Shown here piece by piece: positions 52,266-62,300 of a stretch of DNA of 64,000 nt. The notes beneath the pieces were generated by a model that saw only the letters and a list, made by a program, of their open reading frames with translations, was not told where the DNA came from and searched no databases. The stretch's first letter is position 1. Each line of letters begins with the position of its first letter. The position numbers were made by a program, and so were the translations under genes. Origin of the DNA: Fulvimarina sp040239565 (GTDB taxonomy: Bacteria; Pseudomonadota; Alphaproteobacteria; Rhizobiales; Rhizobiaceae); assembly GCF_040239565.1 (NCBI RefSeq), contig NZ_JBEHWS010000005.1:254545-318544 (forward strand), written 5' to 3'.

Positions 52266-53801
52266 TCAATAATCCCCCGTCGCCACCAGCCCGTCGAGAA
52301 ACTCTCGCGCCTCTTTCCGTGATTGCTTCAGCTTCTCCTCGTTCATCCGGTCGAGCGTCGCATAGGTGCGGTTGAGGCGGGGATTGCCCTTCAGCCGCTC
52401 CTTGTTGCGGGCGATGAAGTCCCAATAGAGCACGTTGAAGGGGCACGCCCCCTCGCCGACCTTCTTGTTCGGCGAATAGGTGCAGTTGCCGCAATAGTCG
52501 CTCATCTTGTCGATGTAGTTCGACGAGGCCGCGTAGGGCTTCGAGGCAAAGAGCCCGCCATCGGCATAGAGGATCATGCCGACAACGTTCGGCATCTCCA
52601 CCCATTCATAAGCGTCGTGATAGACGACGAGATACCATTCCTGCACCTCGCGCGGATCGAAGCCGCAGAGAAGGCAGAAATTGCCGATCACCATCAGCCG
52701 CTGGATGTGGTGGTTGTAGGCGCTCTCCCGCACCTCCTTGAACGACTGTTCGAGACAGTTGAGATCGGTCTCGCCGGTCCAGAAGAAGTCCGGGAGCTTG
52801 CGCTGGGCGTTCAGCTTGTTGGATGAGGCGTAGTCCGGCATCTGGTTCCAGTAGACACCGCGAATGAACTCGCGCCAGCCGATGATCTGGCGGATGAAGC
52901 CCTCAACCGCATTGATCGGGGCATTCTCCTCCCGGTAGGCATCTTCTGCCCGGTCGCAGACCTCGCGCGGGTCGAGAAGCCCGCAATTGATCAGCGCCGA
53001 GATGTGGGAATGGAAGAGCAGCGGCGCGCCCTCGCGCATCGCGTCCTGATAGGTGCCAAAATCCGGCAGCGCCTCGTCCAGGAACCAGCGCAGATAATGC
53101 AGCGCCTGTCGCCGCGTGACGGGATAATCGAAGTCTTCGAGTGACCCGAAATGATTGCCGAAGCGCTTGGCGACCAGACCGAGCACCGCCTCGGTGGTTT
53201 CGTCCACAGCGTAGGTCGGCCGCTCCGGCGCGGTGATGCGCTTCTTCAGCGGTTCGCGATTGGAGTGATCGTAGTTCCACTTGCCGCCGGCCGGCTCGTC
53301 GCCGTCCATCAGATAGCCGGTGGCCTTCCGCATTTTGCGATAGAAGAACTCCTGCCGCAGCTCCTTGTTGCCCTCGGCCCAATCGTCGAAAGTCTCGTGG
53401 TCGCAGAGAAACCGGTCGTCCGGCCTGATCTCGACCTCGCAGCCGAGCTCTTCCCGCCAGTCCTTCATCATCTGGAGAACGCGCCATTCGCCCGGCTCGG
53501 TCACGACCACCCGATCCGGCTTGTGGCGGTTTACCGCCCGCTTCAATTCTTCGGTGAAGGAGCCCGTGTTCTTGTCGTCGTCGAGCGTGACGTAATCGAC
53601 AGTCACGTCGCGCTCGCGCAGATCGTCCGCGAAATGCCGCATCGCCGAGAACAGGAACGCGATCTTGCGCTGGTGGTGCCGCACATAGTTCGCCTCCTCC
53701 GCCACCTCGCACATGAAGACGACATCGCCTTCCTCGATGTCTTTCAGCGAGGAGAGATCACGGCTCAGCTGATCGCCGAGAACGAAACGAAGGGTCGCCA
53801 T
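52266..53801 (-). CDS. phrB: FeS-containing bacterial cryptochrome/photolyase (PhrB-type)
   Basis: 511 residues of the FeS-BCP family, whose Agrobacterium member PhrB repairs UV (6-4) photoproducts using FAD and light. The four 4Fe-4S cysteines are visible: C349 (DLNCLEQ), C437 and C440 (YCGNCTYSP) and C453 (EGACPF), each one position from the reported PhrB residues. N-terminal antenna domain: LRFVLGDQLSRDLSSL. Blue-light signalling instead of repair is possible for some members. An SDR gene lies four bases upstream and is likely co-transcribed. Confidence 0.93.
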   Translation of the reverse strand: MATLRFVLGDQLSRDLSSLKDIEEGDVVFMCEVAEEANYVRHHQRKIAFLFSAMRHFADDLRERDVTVDYVTLDDDKNTGSFTEELKRAVNRHKPDRVVVTEPGEWRVLQMMKDWREELGCEVEIRPDDRFLCDHETFDDWAEGNKELRQEFFYRKMRKATGYLMDGDEPAGGKWNYDHSNREPLKKRITAPERPTYAVDETTEAVLGLVAKRFGNHFGSLEDFDYPVTRRQALHYLRWFLDEALPDFGTYQDAMREGAPLLFHSHISALINCGLLDPREVCDRAEDAYREENAPINAVEGFIRQIIGWREFIRGVYWNQMPDYASSNKLNAQRKLPDFFWTGETDLNCLEQSFKEVRESAYNHHIQRLMVIGNFCLLCGFDPREVQEWYLVVYHDAYEWVEMPNVVGMILYADGGLFASKPYAASSNYIDKMSDYCGNCTYSPNKKVGEGACPFNVLYWDFIARNKERLKGNPRLNRTYATLDRMNEEKLKQSRKEAREFLDGLVATGDY

Positions 53802-53805
53802 AGGG

Positions 53806-54534
53806 TCAGCTCCGCATCACGCGGATCGCCGAGCGCCCGCCGTCGACGCCGATAACCTGGCCGGTGATCCAGGAGCCGGCATCGGTGAGCAGCAATTCAC
53901 CCATCGCGGCGATATCGTCCGGCTTTCCAAGCCGCGGGATCGCGTGCATCTTCGCGACGGCATCGGCCATCTTGTCGTTCCCGGCCACGGTCTGACCAAG
54001 CGGTGAATCGACGAGCGACGGAGCGATCGCGTTTACCCGCACCTTCGGCGCATATTCCGTCGCGAGTGTCCGCACGAGGCCGACCACGGCGCCCTTCGCC
54101 ATGGCGATCGAGGTATGGGCCGAGAAACCCTGATCGACAGCCACCGTCGAAAAGAACAGCGCACTCGCACCGTCTTCCGCATTCGTGAGAGCCTTAGCCG
54201 ATGCCTGGAATGCCTGTGCCGCACAGAGCGCGTTCAGGCGAAAATCGTTCAGGATGTCGTCCGCTGTCACTTTCGCGAAGGGCTTCAGATTGATTGAACC
54301 GACCGCGTAGCAGAGCCCGTCCAGACGCTCGCCCGCTTCTTCGGCGCAGGCTTCGATCGCGCCATCTTCCATGACATCGCAGCGGATCGTCTTCGCCGAC
54401 AAGGTCTCTCCAAGGCTTTTCAGTTCTTCTTCATTTCGTCCGGCGAGCACCAGTTCATGTCCGGCTTTGGAGAGCCGGCGCGCGATCGCGGAGCCGATGC
54501 CACCATTGCCGCCGTAGATCAGATAACGTCCCAT
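53806..54534 (-). CDS. SDR-family protein lacking the catalytic tyrosine
   Basis: 242 residues of the short-chain dehydrogenase/reductase fold: nucleotide motif YGGNGGIGSAIA (about 7-18), RCDVMEDG, and VNAIAPSLVDSPLG and TGQVIGVDGGRS near the end. In the usual YxxxK active site the tyrosine position is isoleucine (HTSIAMAKGA), while the lysine is kept; the catalytic serine is plausibly STVAV. Either the chemistry differs or it is a non-enzymatic NAD(P)-binding protein. Four bases from phrB, so probably in one unit. Confidence 0.85.
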   Translation of the reverse strand: MGRYLIYGGNGGIGSAIARRLSKAGHELVLAGRNEEELKSLGETLSAKTIRCDVMEDGAIEACAEEAGERLDGLCYAVGSINLKPFAKVTADDILNDFRLNALCAAQAFQASAKALTNAEDGASALFFSTVAVDQGFSAHTSIAMAKGAVVGLVRTLATEYAPKVRVNAIAPSLVDSPLGQTVAGNDKMADAVAKMHAIPRLGKPDDIAAMGELLLTDAGSWITGQVIGVDGGRSAIRVMRS

Positions 54535-54724
54535 GAAATGTGCTTCCCGCCTGTTGCTTGATGCGATCCACCGATCGCCTTGTCAGGTCAGGCAAATTGG
54601 AACAGTCTGGGCGCCGCAAAAGGTCGTTAAGGAGAGGAACGGGTGCGACCAATCGATCCGCCGAGTACCTTTGCTAAGACTTTCTTACCTTAACCTTACA
54701 TCAAACGCGACCTTTTATCTTTTC

Positions 54725-54741
54725 CTAACGTTAGATATAAT
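54725..54741 (+). promoter_or_regulatory. Promoter with palindromic operator upstream of the acyltransferase gene
   Basis: A perfect -10 box TATAAT (54736-54741) lies next to the palindrome CTAACGTTAG (54725-54734), which would sit between -10 and -35, where repressors commonly bind. The -35 hexamer is poor (TTTTAT at 17-base spacing). The surrounding 150 bases are AT-rich compared with the window. The transcript would have a leader of about 130 bases before the start at 54879. Confidence 0.4.
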
Positions 54742-54878
54742 CTTTTCTCGTTAGCAACTAAATTCTCAATGTAGTCCGCGCATGGTCGAGAACTTCGGAT
54801 CGCCTGCTCTTTTCAGGCGTCCGTCGATTTGAATGCGCGCGCGGCGTGCCAGACCGACCGAAGAAGAGACGCCTTTCG

Positions 54879-55991
54879 ATGAGCACCAAAACTTCCGTGA
54901 AAGCCGCCGATCGTCTCGATGCCGAACAGATTTACGTTCGGCTCGAAAGCAGTCTCGACTTTACTTCGGAAGACTATGCCGGGCTCTTTTCCGCTTCGAA
55001 TGCGACGGCGTTCCAGCATCCGGTCTGGCTGACGGAATTCTATGGCAAGCTCGCCGCCGCCCGCGGCGCTTCCCCGATCATAGTAACCGGGCGTGACGCC
55101 GGGGGACGCCTCCTCTTCATGCTTCCGATGATCCTGCGCCGCATCCGCGGCTTCAGGCTGCTCGAAGCCAATGATCTCGGCGTCAGCGATTATTGCGCCC
55201 CCGTGATCCGCACGGACGCCCGCGGAACGCTCATTGCCCAAGCGAACCTTCGGAGCGCGATTGCAGCAGCGCTTCCCGCTCACGATCTCCTGCGCATCCG
55301 CAACTGCCGCGCCGCGACGGCAGATGACTGGCAGCTGTTCTTCGCCGAACCGTTTCGGGACCACGATTTCAGCGCCCACGCGGCAGAACTCGGCCGCGAC
55401 TACGAAAGCTGGCGATCCACGGCACTGCCCGACTCCTTCCGCAAGCAACTCGACCGCAAGAAACGCCGTTTCTTCAAAGCGGGTGAGGTCAGTATCGAAC
55501 AGCTCACCGATCCCACCGCGATCCGGGAGGCGATCACCGCTTTCGCCTCACTCCGGAACGGGCGCTTCGCAGGCGACATGATCCAGTGGCCGGCCGTCGA
55601 AGAATTCTACGCAGACATCGCCGTCGCCGGCTGCGCGAGCGGCTTCGCCCGCACCTACAAGATGAGCTTCGACGGTGAACCGGTCGCCTATCTCTTCGGC
55701 CTCTGCCATGCGGGCCGCTTCAACTACCTCCTGATCGGCGGCGACTACGACCGTTTTGGCCGCCATTCTCCGGGGCTTGTCTTCTATGACGAGCTGATCC
55801 GCGAATGGATCGCCGAGGGCGGATCGGTCTTCGATTTCACCATCGGCGACGAGGCCTTCAAGGCCGATTTCGGAACGAAACCCACCCGCATGGTGACGCT
55901 GGAGACCCCGGGGAGCAGCTTCGGCCGTCTGGCTCTTGCTGCTCGTGCGGCCCGGCAACGCGTGCGTGGCTGGAAGAACAAGAAGAACTGA
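54879..55991 (+). CDS. CelD/BcsL-type GNAT acyltransferase (FemAB-like)
   Basis: 370 residues from MSTKTSVKAADRLDAEQ at 54879; a GTG at 54846 would add 11 residues, with AAGAAGAGA before the ATG. N-terminal part FQHPVWLTEFYGKLA, then ILRRIRGFRLLEANDLGVSDYCAPV, and the C-terminal GNAT-like domain with YLFGLCHAGRFNYLLIGGDYDRFGRHSPG (in pieces) and FDFTIGDEAFKADF. This family (PF13480) is linked to cellulose and exopolysaccharide acetylation and other envelope modification. 49 bases before the PIG-L gene, probably one operon. Confidence 0.85.
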   Translation: MSTKTSVKAADRLDAEQIYVRLESSLDFTSEDYAGLFSASNATAFQHPVWLTEFYGKLAAARGASPIIVTGRDAGGRLLFMLPMILRRIRGFRLLEANDLGVSDYCAPVIRTDARGTLIAQANLRSAIAAALPAHDLLRIRNCRAATADDWQLFFAEPFRDHDFSAHAAELGRDYESWRSTALPDSFRKQLDRKKRRFFKAGEVSIEQLTDPTAIREAITAFASLRNGRFAGDMIQWPAVEEFYADIAVAGCASGFARTYKMSFDGEPVAYLFGLCHAGRFNYLLIGGDYDRFGRHSPGLVFYDELIREWIAEGGSVFDFTIGDEAFKADFGTKPTRMVTLETPGSSFGRLALAARAARQRVRGWKNKKN

Positions 55992-56040
55992 CACTCGAAA
56001 GCGGATGGCTGGAATGGCAGCGGCAGTAGGAGACAAGGCC

Positions 56041-56937
56041 ATGGGCAAAAAGCCGGCATTCCTGGAAAATTCGGTGATCATCGGGGCCCATCCCGACGAC
56101 GAGATGCTGTGGTTCGGCTCGATCGTGAAGGATGTCGATCAGATCATCCTCGTCTATCGCGACTTTTGGGCCGACCCGTCTCGCGGCCCTGCCCGCGCGG
56201 AGGCGCTCGCCAACCATCCCCATCCCAATCTCACCAGCCTCAATATCGCGGAAGCCGGCACCTACGGCTGCGCGGACTGGTCCGCGCCGGCGCCCAGCGA
56301 GAGAGGCATCGCCTTCTCGATCGCGGCCGATCTGCGGGAGGTCAAACGCAAGGTCAAGCAGGTCGTCGGTCGCGTGACGCCGCTCGATCTCAATTATGCC
56401 GACAGCAGTATCCGCAATGCCTATGCGGAGAACTACGACAAGATCTATGCCGCACTCAAAGACCGGCTTTCGCCGGAAATGAACGTCTTCACCCACAATC
56501 CCTGGGGCGAATACGGGCACGAAGATCACGTCCAGCTCTTCCGCGTGCTCGATGCCTTGCGCAGCGAGATCGGCTTCACATTGTGGATGTCGAACTACTG
56601 CACCGAGCGCTCGCTGCCGCTTGCCATGCGCTACTTCGGTGCAGATCATGGCGGATATATTCGACTGCCGGTCGACAAGGCCCATTGCGATCTGATCGCC
56701 GACGTCTATCGCGATGCCGGCTGCTGGACCTGGGCGGAAGACTGGTGCTGGTTCGACGAGGAATGCTTCATTAGGGCGCCCAAGCAGATGAGCAATCAGA
56801 AGACTTACAAACACCTGATGCCGATGAACATCTTCTCGATCGAAGAACCACGCCGGCGCTGGTCGTGGGAAAAGCTTGCCGCGACCGTGCCGCCAGCGAT
56901 GCTCGGCATGGGCTACGTCATGAGCGAATTTTTCTGA
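56041..56937 (+). CDS. PIG-L/LmbE-type N-acetylsugar deacetylase
   Basis: 298 residues from MGKKPAFLENSV at 56041, nine bases after TAGGAGA; the frame is open upstream into the previous gene. The zinc-binding family motif VIIGAHPDDEMLWFGS is intact (His, Asp, Asp), with the third zinc ligand plausibly in EYGHEDHVQLF. Members remove N-acetyl groups from sugars or sugar lipids. Together with the acyltransferase upstream this suggests modification of a glycolipid or envelope polysaccharide. The terminator at 56982 ends the unit. Confidence 0.85.
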   Translation: MGKKPAFLENSVIIGAHPDDEMLWFGSIVKDVDQIILVYRDFWADPSRGPARAEALANHPHPNLTSLNIAEAGTYGCADWSAPAPSERGIAFSIAADLREVKRKVKQVVGRVTPLDLNYADSSIRNAYAENYDKIYAALKDRLSPEMNVFTHNPWGEYGHEDHVQLFRVLDALRSEIGFTLWMSNYCTERSLPLAMRYFGADHGGYIRLPVDKAHCDLIADVYRDAGCWTWAEDWCWFDEECFIRAPKQMSNQKTYKHLMPMNIFSIEEPRRRWSWEKLAATVPPAMLGMGYVMSEFF

Positions 56938-56981
56938 TCAAGGCTCTGCTCAATCCTCCGCGAAAGAACGCGGAAGCCAAA

Positions 56982-57016
56982 GAAGAAGGGGCGCCCCGTC
57001 GGAGCGCCCCTTCTTC
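56982..57016. terminator. Bidirectional terminator between convergent units
   Basis: Thirteen-pair perfect stem GAAGAAGGGGCGC / GCGCCCCTTCTTC with a nine-base loop, placed between the PIG-L gene (plus) and phoX (minus). No long T run, but A/T ends on both sides. Confidence 0.8.
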
Positions 57017-57034
57017 ATGTCAGGGTCTCGGCTC

Positions 57035-59038
57035 TCAGGACGTCGCGATCTTGCCGCCGCCTTTTTTGGTGATCGCAACCACGGACGGTCGCACCGGCAT
57101 GTTGTCCTTGAAGTCCGGCCAGCGGGTCGACGGATCCTCGTAATAGGACGGGCGACCGAAGCCTTCCCATTCCTCGCCGCCATCGCCCGGGTGCTGGACC
57201 GCAACGAAGAAGGTCGCGAGGTCCGGCGTCGGCTGCGGGCCGCACATCTCCGCGCCCACCGGCACACGATAGAACAGCTTGGACGTACCCCGCGCCTCGC
57301 CTTCCGTGTCCATCGCCCAGAGCCCGTCCGTGCGGCCGGTCTTGTCGGCGGAGTTGCCGTCGGTCGAGACCCAGAGCCGGCCGTCGCTATCGACGGCGCA
57401 GTTGTCGGGCATCCCGAACCAGCCGTTCTCGGTCGTCGCCGTCGAAAAGGTCGCGCCCACATCCGCGATCGACGGATCGCCACACTGGACGAGGATTTCC
57501 CAGGTGCCAGAGGTACCGGCGAAGTCACCGCCCTCTTCCGAGATTTCCACGATATGGCCGAAGGCGTTGTCGACGCGCGGATTGGCGGCATTCGCCTCCT
57601 CGCGCTTCGTATTATTGGTCAGCATCACATAGACGCGGCCGTTCGTTTCGTTCGGCTGGATGTCCTCGGGACGGTCCATCGGCGTCGCGCCGAGAAGATC
57701 GGCGGCCTTGCGGGTCTCGATCAGGACGTCGGCCTGGCTCTCGAATCCGTTCTCGGCGGTCAACGGGCCTTCGCCATGGGTGAGCGGCATCCACTCGATG
57801 CTGCCGTCCTCGTCGAACTTCGCGACATAGAGCGTGCCCTCGTCGAGAAGGTTCATGTTCGCGGCGCGGTCGTCCGGATTGTAGGTGCCGGCGGTCACGA
57901 ACTTGTAGACGTAGTCGAAGCGCTCGTCGTCGCCGAGATAGAAGACGACCCGGCCATCCTTTGCCACGATCGATTCCGCGCCTTCATGCTTGAACCGGCC
58001 GAGCGCCGTGCGCTTCTTCGGCACGGAGTTCGGATCATCGACATCCACCTCGACCACCCAGCCGTAGCGGTTCGGCTCGTTCGGCTCTTTGGAAATATCG
58101 AAGCGGTCGTGGAAATTGCCCCATTCGTAGGAGCCGTCCGGCACGCCGTAGCGCCCGTAGTTCTCGGCCTCGCGATGGCCCTCCGGCAGCTCGCCGATGA
58201 AGTAGCCGTGGAAATTCTCCTCGGCCATGACATAGGTGTTCCAGGGCGTCACACCGCCGGCGCAATTGTTCAGCGTGCCGAATACCTTGGTGCCGGAGGC
58301 GTCGGCATTGGTCTTGAGGCGATCGCTCCCGGCAGCCGGGCCGGTCAGTTCCATCTCTGTCGTTGAGGTAATGCGGCGGTTCTTGGCGCCGTCGCGCACC
58401 ACCTGCCACTTGCCGCTTTCTTTGCGGATCTCGACGATCGTGCCGCCATGGGCCGCCATCTCGATGTCGACGCGCTTCCGGTCGGCCGGAGCGACGACGA
58501 GTTCGGCCGCCTGCTCGCCGCCCTTGACCGTCACGACCCCCGGGAACATCAGATGTTCGTTGGTATACTCGTGGTTGACCACGAGCAGGCCGTGCTCCGA
58601 CGAGCCGTCGATCGGGATATAGCCGACGAAATCGTTGTTGTAGCCGAATTGCTTCTCCTGGGATTCGGGCGTCTGGTTCGTCGGATCGAACTCGGGCGAA
58701 TCAGAAAAGAGCGGATCGCCCCAGCGCAGGAGAACGTCGGCGTCATAGCCCTCGGCGACGTGATGATCGGCATCGACGCCGGCAACCACCTCCTTGAAGT
58801 CGAAAGACGTCTTGCTGCCGGCGGCATGGGCTTCGTCCGCCGCCATCAGGGCCATCGGGGAGACCGTCGCGGCGATCGCCGTCGCGGCCATGGAGCCCCG
58901 CAGGAAGGAGCGGCGTGAGAACCGCTTGGCGATAATCTCGCCCATGGTCGGATTGGAGGTTGGGTTGAGGCCCGGTCCGTCGGCCTCCTCCAACTGGCTC
59001 GTCTTGAAGATGGCTTTCGGCGTCACGTGCTCGTTCAT
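57035..59038 (-). CDS. phoX: PhoX-type alkaline phosphatase, Tat-exported
   Basis: 667 residues from MNEHVTPKAIF at 59038; a longer frame upstream would include the promoter and is rejected. The Tat signal SRRSFLRGS (about 41-49) with a hydrophobic stretch and AHAAGSK cleavage region is consistent with folded, cofactor-bearing PhoX (calcium and iron). The beta-propeller-like body has RWGDPLFSDSPEFD and GYNNDFVGYIPI. Releases phosphate from organic phosphates in the periplasm. A PHO box with a good -10 lies upstream, so PhoB control under phosphate limitation is well supported. Confidence 0.92.
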   Translation of the reverse strand: MNEHVTPKAIFKTSQLEEADGPGLNPTSNPTMGEIIAKRFSRRSFLRGSMAATAIAATVSPMALMAADEAHAAGSKTSFDFKEVVAGVDADHHVAEGYDADVLLRWGDPLFSDSPEFDPTNQTPESQEKQFGYNNDFVGYIPIDGSSEHGLLVVNHEYTNEHLMFPGVVTVKGGEQAAELVVAPADRKRVDIEMAAHGGTIVEIRKESGKWQVVRDGAKNRRITSTTEMELTGPAAGSDRLKTNADASGTKVFGTLNNCAGGVTPWNTYVMAEENFHGYFIGELPEGHREAENYGRYGVPDGSYEWGNFHDRFDISKEPNEPNRYGWVVEVDVDDPNSVPKKRTALGRFKHEGAESIVAKDGRVVFYLGDDERFDYVYKFVTAGTYNPDDRAANMNLLDEGTLYVAKFDEDGSIEWMPLTHGEGPLTAENGFESQADVLIETRKAADLLGATPMDRPEDIQPNETNGRVYVMLTNNTKREEANAANPRVDNAFGHIVEISEEGGDFAGTSGTWEILVQCGDPSIADVGATFSTATTENGWFGMPDNCAVDSDGRLWVSTDGNSADKTGRTDGLWAMDTEGEARGTSKLFYRVPVGAEMCGPQPTPDLATFFVAVQHPGDGGEEWEGFGRPSYYEDPSTRWPDFKDNMPVRPSVVAITKKGGGKIATS

Positions 59039-59164
59039 CGGGGGCAAGTCCCTGCGGTTCAAGAAATCGGTAGGCGCGGCGCGACGTGCCCTGATTGGCG
59101 CATGCGGGATGTGCCGCATGGAAGGTCGGCGCCTCGGCCTGTCTGGAACCGTTATAAATCTCCG

Positions 59165-59182
59165 ATGACAGGTGGATGACGC
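59165..59182 (-). promoter_or_regulatory. PHO box (PhoB-binding site) of phoX
   Basis: On the minus strand GCGTCAT-CCAC-CTGTCAT: two direct repeats with a four-base spacer, against the consensus CTGTCAT-N4-CTGTCAT. A TTTATAAC element follows after about eight bases as the -10. It lies about 130 bases before the phoX start at 59038 in the correct orientation. Confidence 0.8.
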
Positions 59183-59368
59183 TGCGCCGTGCCAATCGTC
59201 CGCGGCGAAGCGGCCGGCGGACCGGCGCTTCCCGCTCCTCACGCCAGAAGCGCTGCTCTTCAAGGGCTCCAGAAAAGCTGCCCGATTTGAGGCAGAGCCA
59301 CATTTCACAGCAATTTACACAAAGTTGAAGGTCTCGAAATAAGTTGCAGTCGTTACGAGGAGCCTGCA

Positions 59369-62300
59369 ATGCGAAACACGATCCCGGTTCTCGCCCCATC
59401 AGTCGCGCTGACTTTCCTGGCCGGAACCGCTTTTGCTCAAGGCGGCAGCCTCGTGGAAGAGACCGCCGAGGCGCGCCTGACCGGCCTTGCGGCCGCACTC
59501 GACACCACCTGGATCCTCGTGGCGGCCGCCCTCGTCCTCCTCATGCAGATCGGCTTCATGATGCTCGAAGCCGGAGCCGTGCGCACCAAGAACGCCATCA
59601 GCGTCGCCCAGAAGAACCTCCTCGACATCGCCTTCGCGACCATTTCCTTCGCCGGCATCGGCTACATGATGGCCTTCGGTCTGTCCTATCCCACCGGCTA
59701 TTTCGGCTGGGATTCCAACCTCATCTTCCTCAATGCCATTCCGAACGAGAACATTGCCTTCTTCATCTTCCAGGTAATGTTTTGCGGCACGTCGGCGACG
59801 ATCATCTCCGGCGCCGTCGCCGAGCGCATGGGGCTGCGCGCCTATATCCTTCTCAGCATCCTGCTCGCCGCCGTCATCTATCCGGTCTTCACCCACTGGG
59901 CATGGGGAGCGGCCCTCGGCGACGCACCCGGCGCGTTCCTCGCCAATGCCGGCTTCGTCGATTTCGCCGGCTCCACCGTCGTCCATGCCACCGGCGGCTG
60001 GATGGCGCTCGCCTGCATCATCGTCCTCGGCGCCCGCGCCGGCCGTTTCGACGGCGATCATCCGATCCGCTTTGGCGGCCACAGTGCGGTCCTCTCCTCA
60101 GCGGGCGCCCTCATCCTCTTCGTCGGCTGGATTGGCTTCAACGGCGGTTCGACGCTCGCAGCCTCGCCGGACGTGCCGCCCATCGTTCTCAACACGATCC
60201 TTGCCGCCGCCGCCGGCGGCGTTGTCGGCTATGGCCCGCACTGGTGGCGTGGCACCCTCAGCCCGGACCGCGCGATCAACGGCATGATCGGCGGCCTCGT
60301 CGCGATCACCGCCGGCTGCCACCTCGTCGGTCCGGACGGTGCCCTCCTCCTCGGCGCGCTCGGCGGCTCCGCGGCCAACCTCGCCAATCGCGCGATCGAA
60401 AAGCGCTTCAAACTCGACGATGCGGTCGGTGCCGTGGGCGCTCACGGCGTCGCCGGCGTCGTCGGCACGATCGGCCTCGTCTTCGTCGCGCCGGAAGCCT
60501 CCCTGCCCGCCGGATCGCGTCTCGACCAGTTCTACATCCAGGCCGCCGGCGTCGGCCTCAACTTCGTCTGGGCCTTCGGCTGCGGCCTCCTTCTCATCCT
60601 CCTCGTCGACGGCCTGATGCGGGTCCGCGTCTCGGCGGCCGACGAAGCCCTCGGCCTCAACGAAAGTGAGCACGGCGTGCGCCTTGGCACCGGCAATCTC
60701 GAATTCGCCCTCGATTCGCTCACCCGCTCGACGACGGAGAAAAACCTCCACATCCCCGTGCAGGCAGGTGACGATTCCGAAGATCTCACCCGGCGCCTCA
60801 ACGCCCTGATGGACAAGCTTCAAAAGACCGAAGCCGAGCGCCGCAAGCTTTCCGAATCCGCCCGCGACCGCGACGAGGCCGAACGCTTCGCCGCCCTTGG
60901 CGAGATCACCGCCGAGGCGATCCTCCTGCTCCACGAGGGGCGTGTCAGAAGCGTCAATCCCGCCGCAGAGACCCTGTTTGGCGTGGATTACGAAACCCTT
61001 GCCGGACGTACGGTGGAATCGCTCGCTAAAATCAACCGGCTCGACCAGCTCCCCGCCTGGCTCGACGCTTCCGACGGCACCCTCTCCGAAACCATCCTGC
61101 TGACCGACGACGGTCGATCCGTCCCTGTCGAAGCACGCGTGCGGGTCACGAATTTCGAAGGCCGCGAAGTCTCGATCGTCAGCCTTCTCGATCTCAGCGA
61201 GAAGATCGCAGCGCGCGAGCGCATCTTCCATCTCGCCCTCCACGACACACTGACGGACCTGCCGAACCGCGAACTCTTCAACCGCCGACTCGGCGAAGCG
61301 CTCGACGAGCCGGACACCTCGTCAGCCTCGGCGCTGCTCCTCGTCGACATCGACAAGTTCAAGGACGTCAACGACATCCACGGCCACCCCTCGGGTGACG
61401 CCGTTCTCGTCGCCGTCGCCGAACGCCTGAAAAGCTGCGTGCGCAAGGGCGATACGGTCGCGCGCCTCGGCGGCGACGAATTCGCCCTCATCCAGACCGG
61501 CCTCAGCTTCGCAACCCAAGCCGCCGATCTCGCCCATCGGGCGCTTTCCGCGATTTCGGAGCCGCTCGCCCTGCCCTCGGGCGCGACCATTCAGCCGCGT
61601 GCCAGCATCGGCGTCTCGGTCTTCCCGCGTGACGGGGAGACCGCCGAAACCATGCTCCAGAACGCCGATCTCGCCCTCTATGCGGTGAAGGAAGGCGGCC
61701 GCAACGGCTTCAAGCTCTTCGAGGACGGCATGGGTCAGGCCCTGCGCCTCCGGCAAGAGCTGGAGACCGATCTCTCCTACGCCATCGATCGCGGAGAACT
61801 CGAACTCTATGTCCAGCCGCGCGTCGACCTGAACGCCGGCCGGATCGCTTCCTACGAGGCACTCCTGCGCTGGCAGCGCGGCGACAGTTTCATCTCCCCC
61901 GCCGATTTCATCCCGATCGCGGAGGCTTCAGGCCAGATCGTCGAACTCGGCGAATGGGTGATGCAGGAGGCCTGCCGCATCGCAAGCGACGAGCTCACCG
62001 AAGCCGCGATCAGCGTCAATGTCAGCCCGCGGCAGTTCCTCGATCCCAACCTCGTGCCGATGATCGAGCGCAACCTCAAAGCCACCGGCCTCGATCCGGC
62101 CCGCCTCGAGGTCGAGATCACCGAGGGCGTCCTCATCGACGACGACCGGCGCGCCTTGCGCATCCTCGGCGAACTGCGCGAGCTCGGCCTGCGCATCGCG
62201 CTCGACGACTTCGGCACGGGCTATTCCTCGCTCAGCTATCTGACACGCTTCAACTTCGACACGATCAAGATCGACAAGAGCTTCGTCCAGTGCACCGAGG

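Noticed and set aside
59283..59368. Possible sigma-54 promoter for the Amt fusion
   Set aside because: I looked for TGGCAC-N5-TTGC and found no acceptable match in the 86 bases before the gene.
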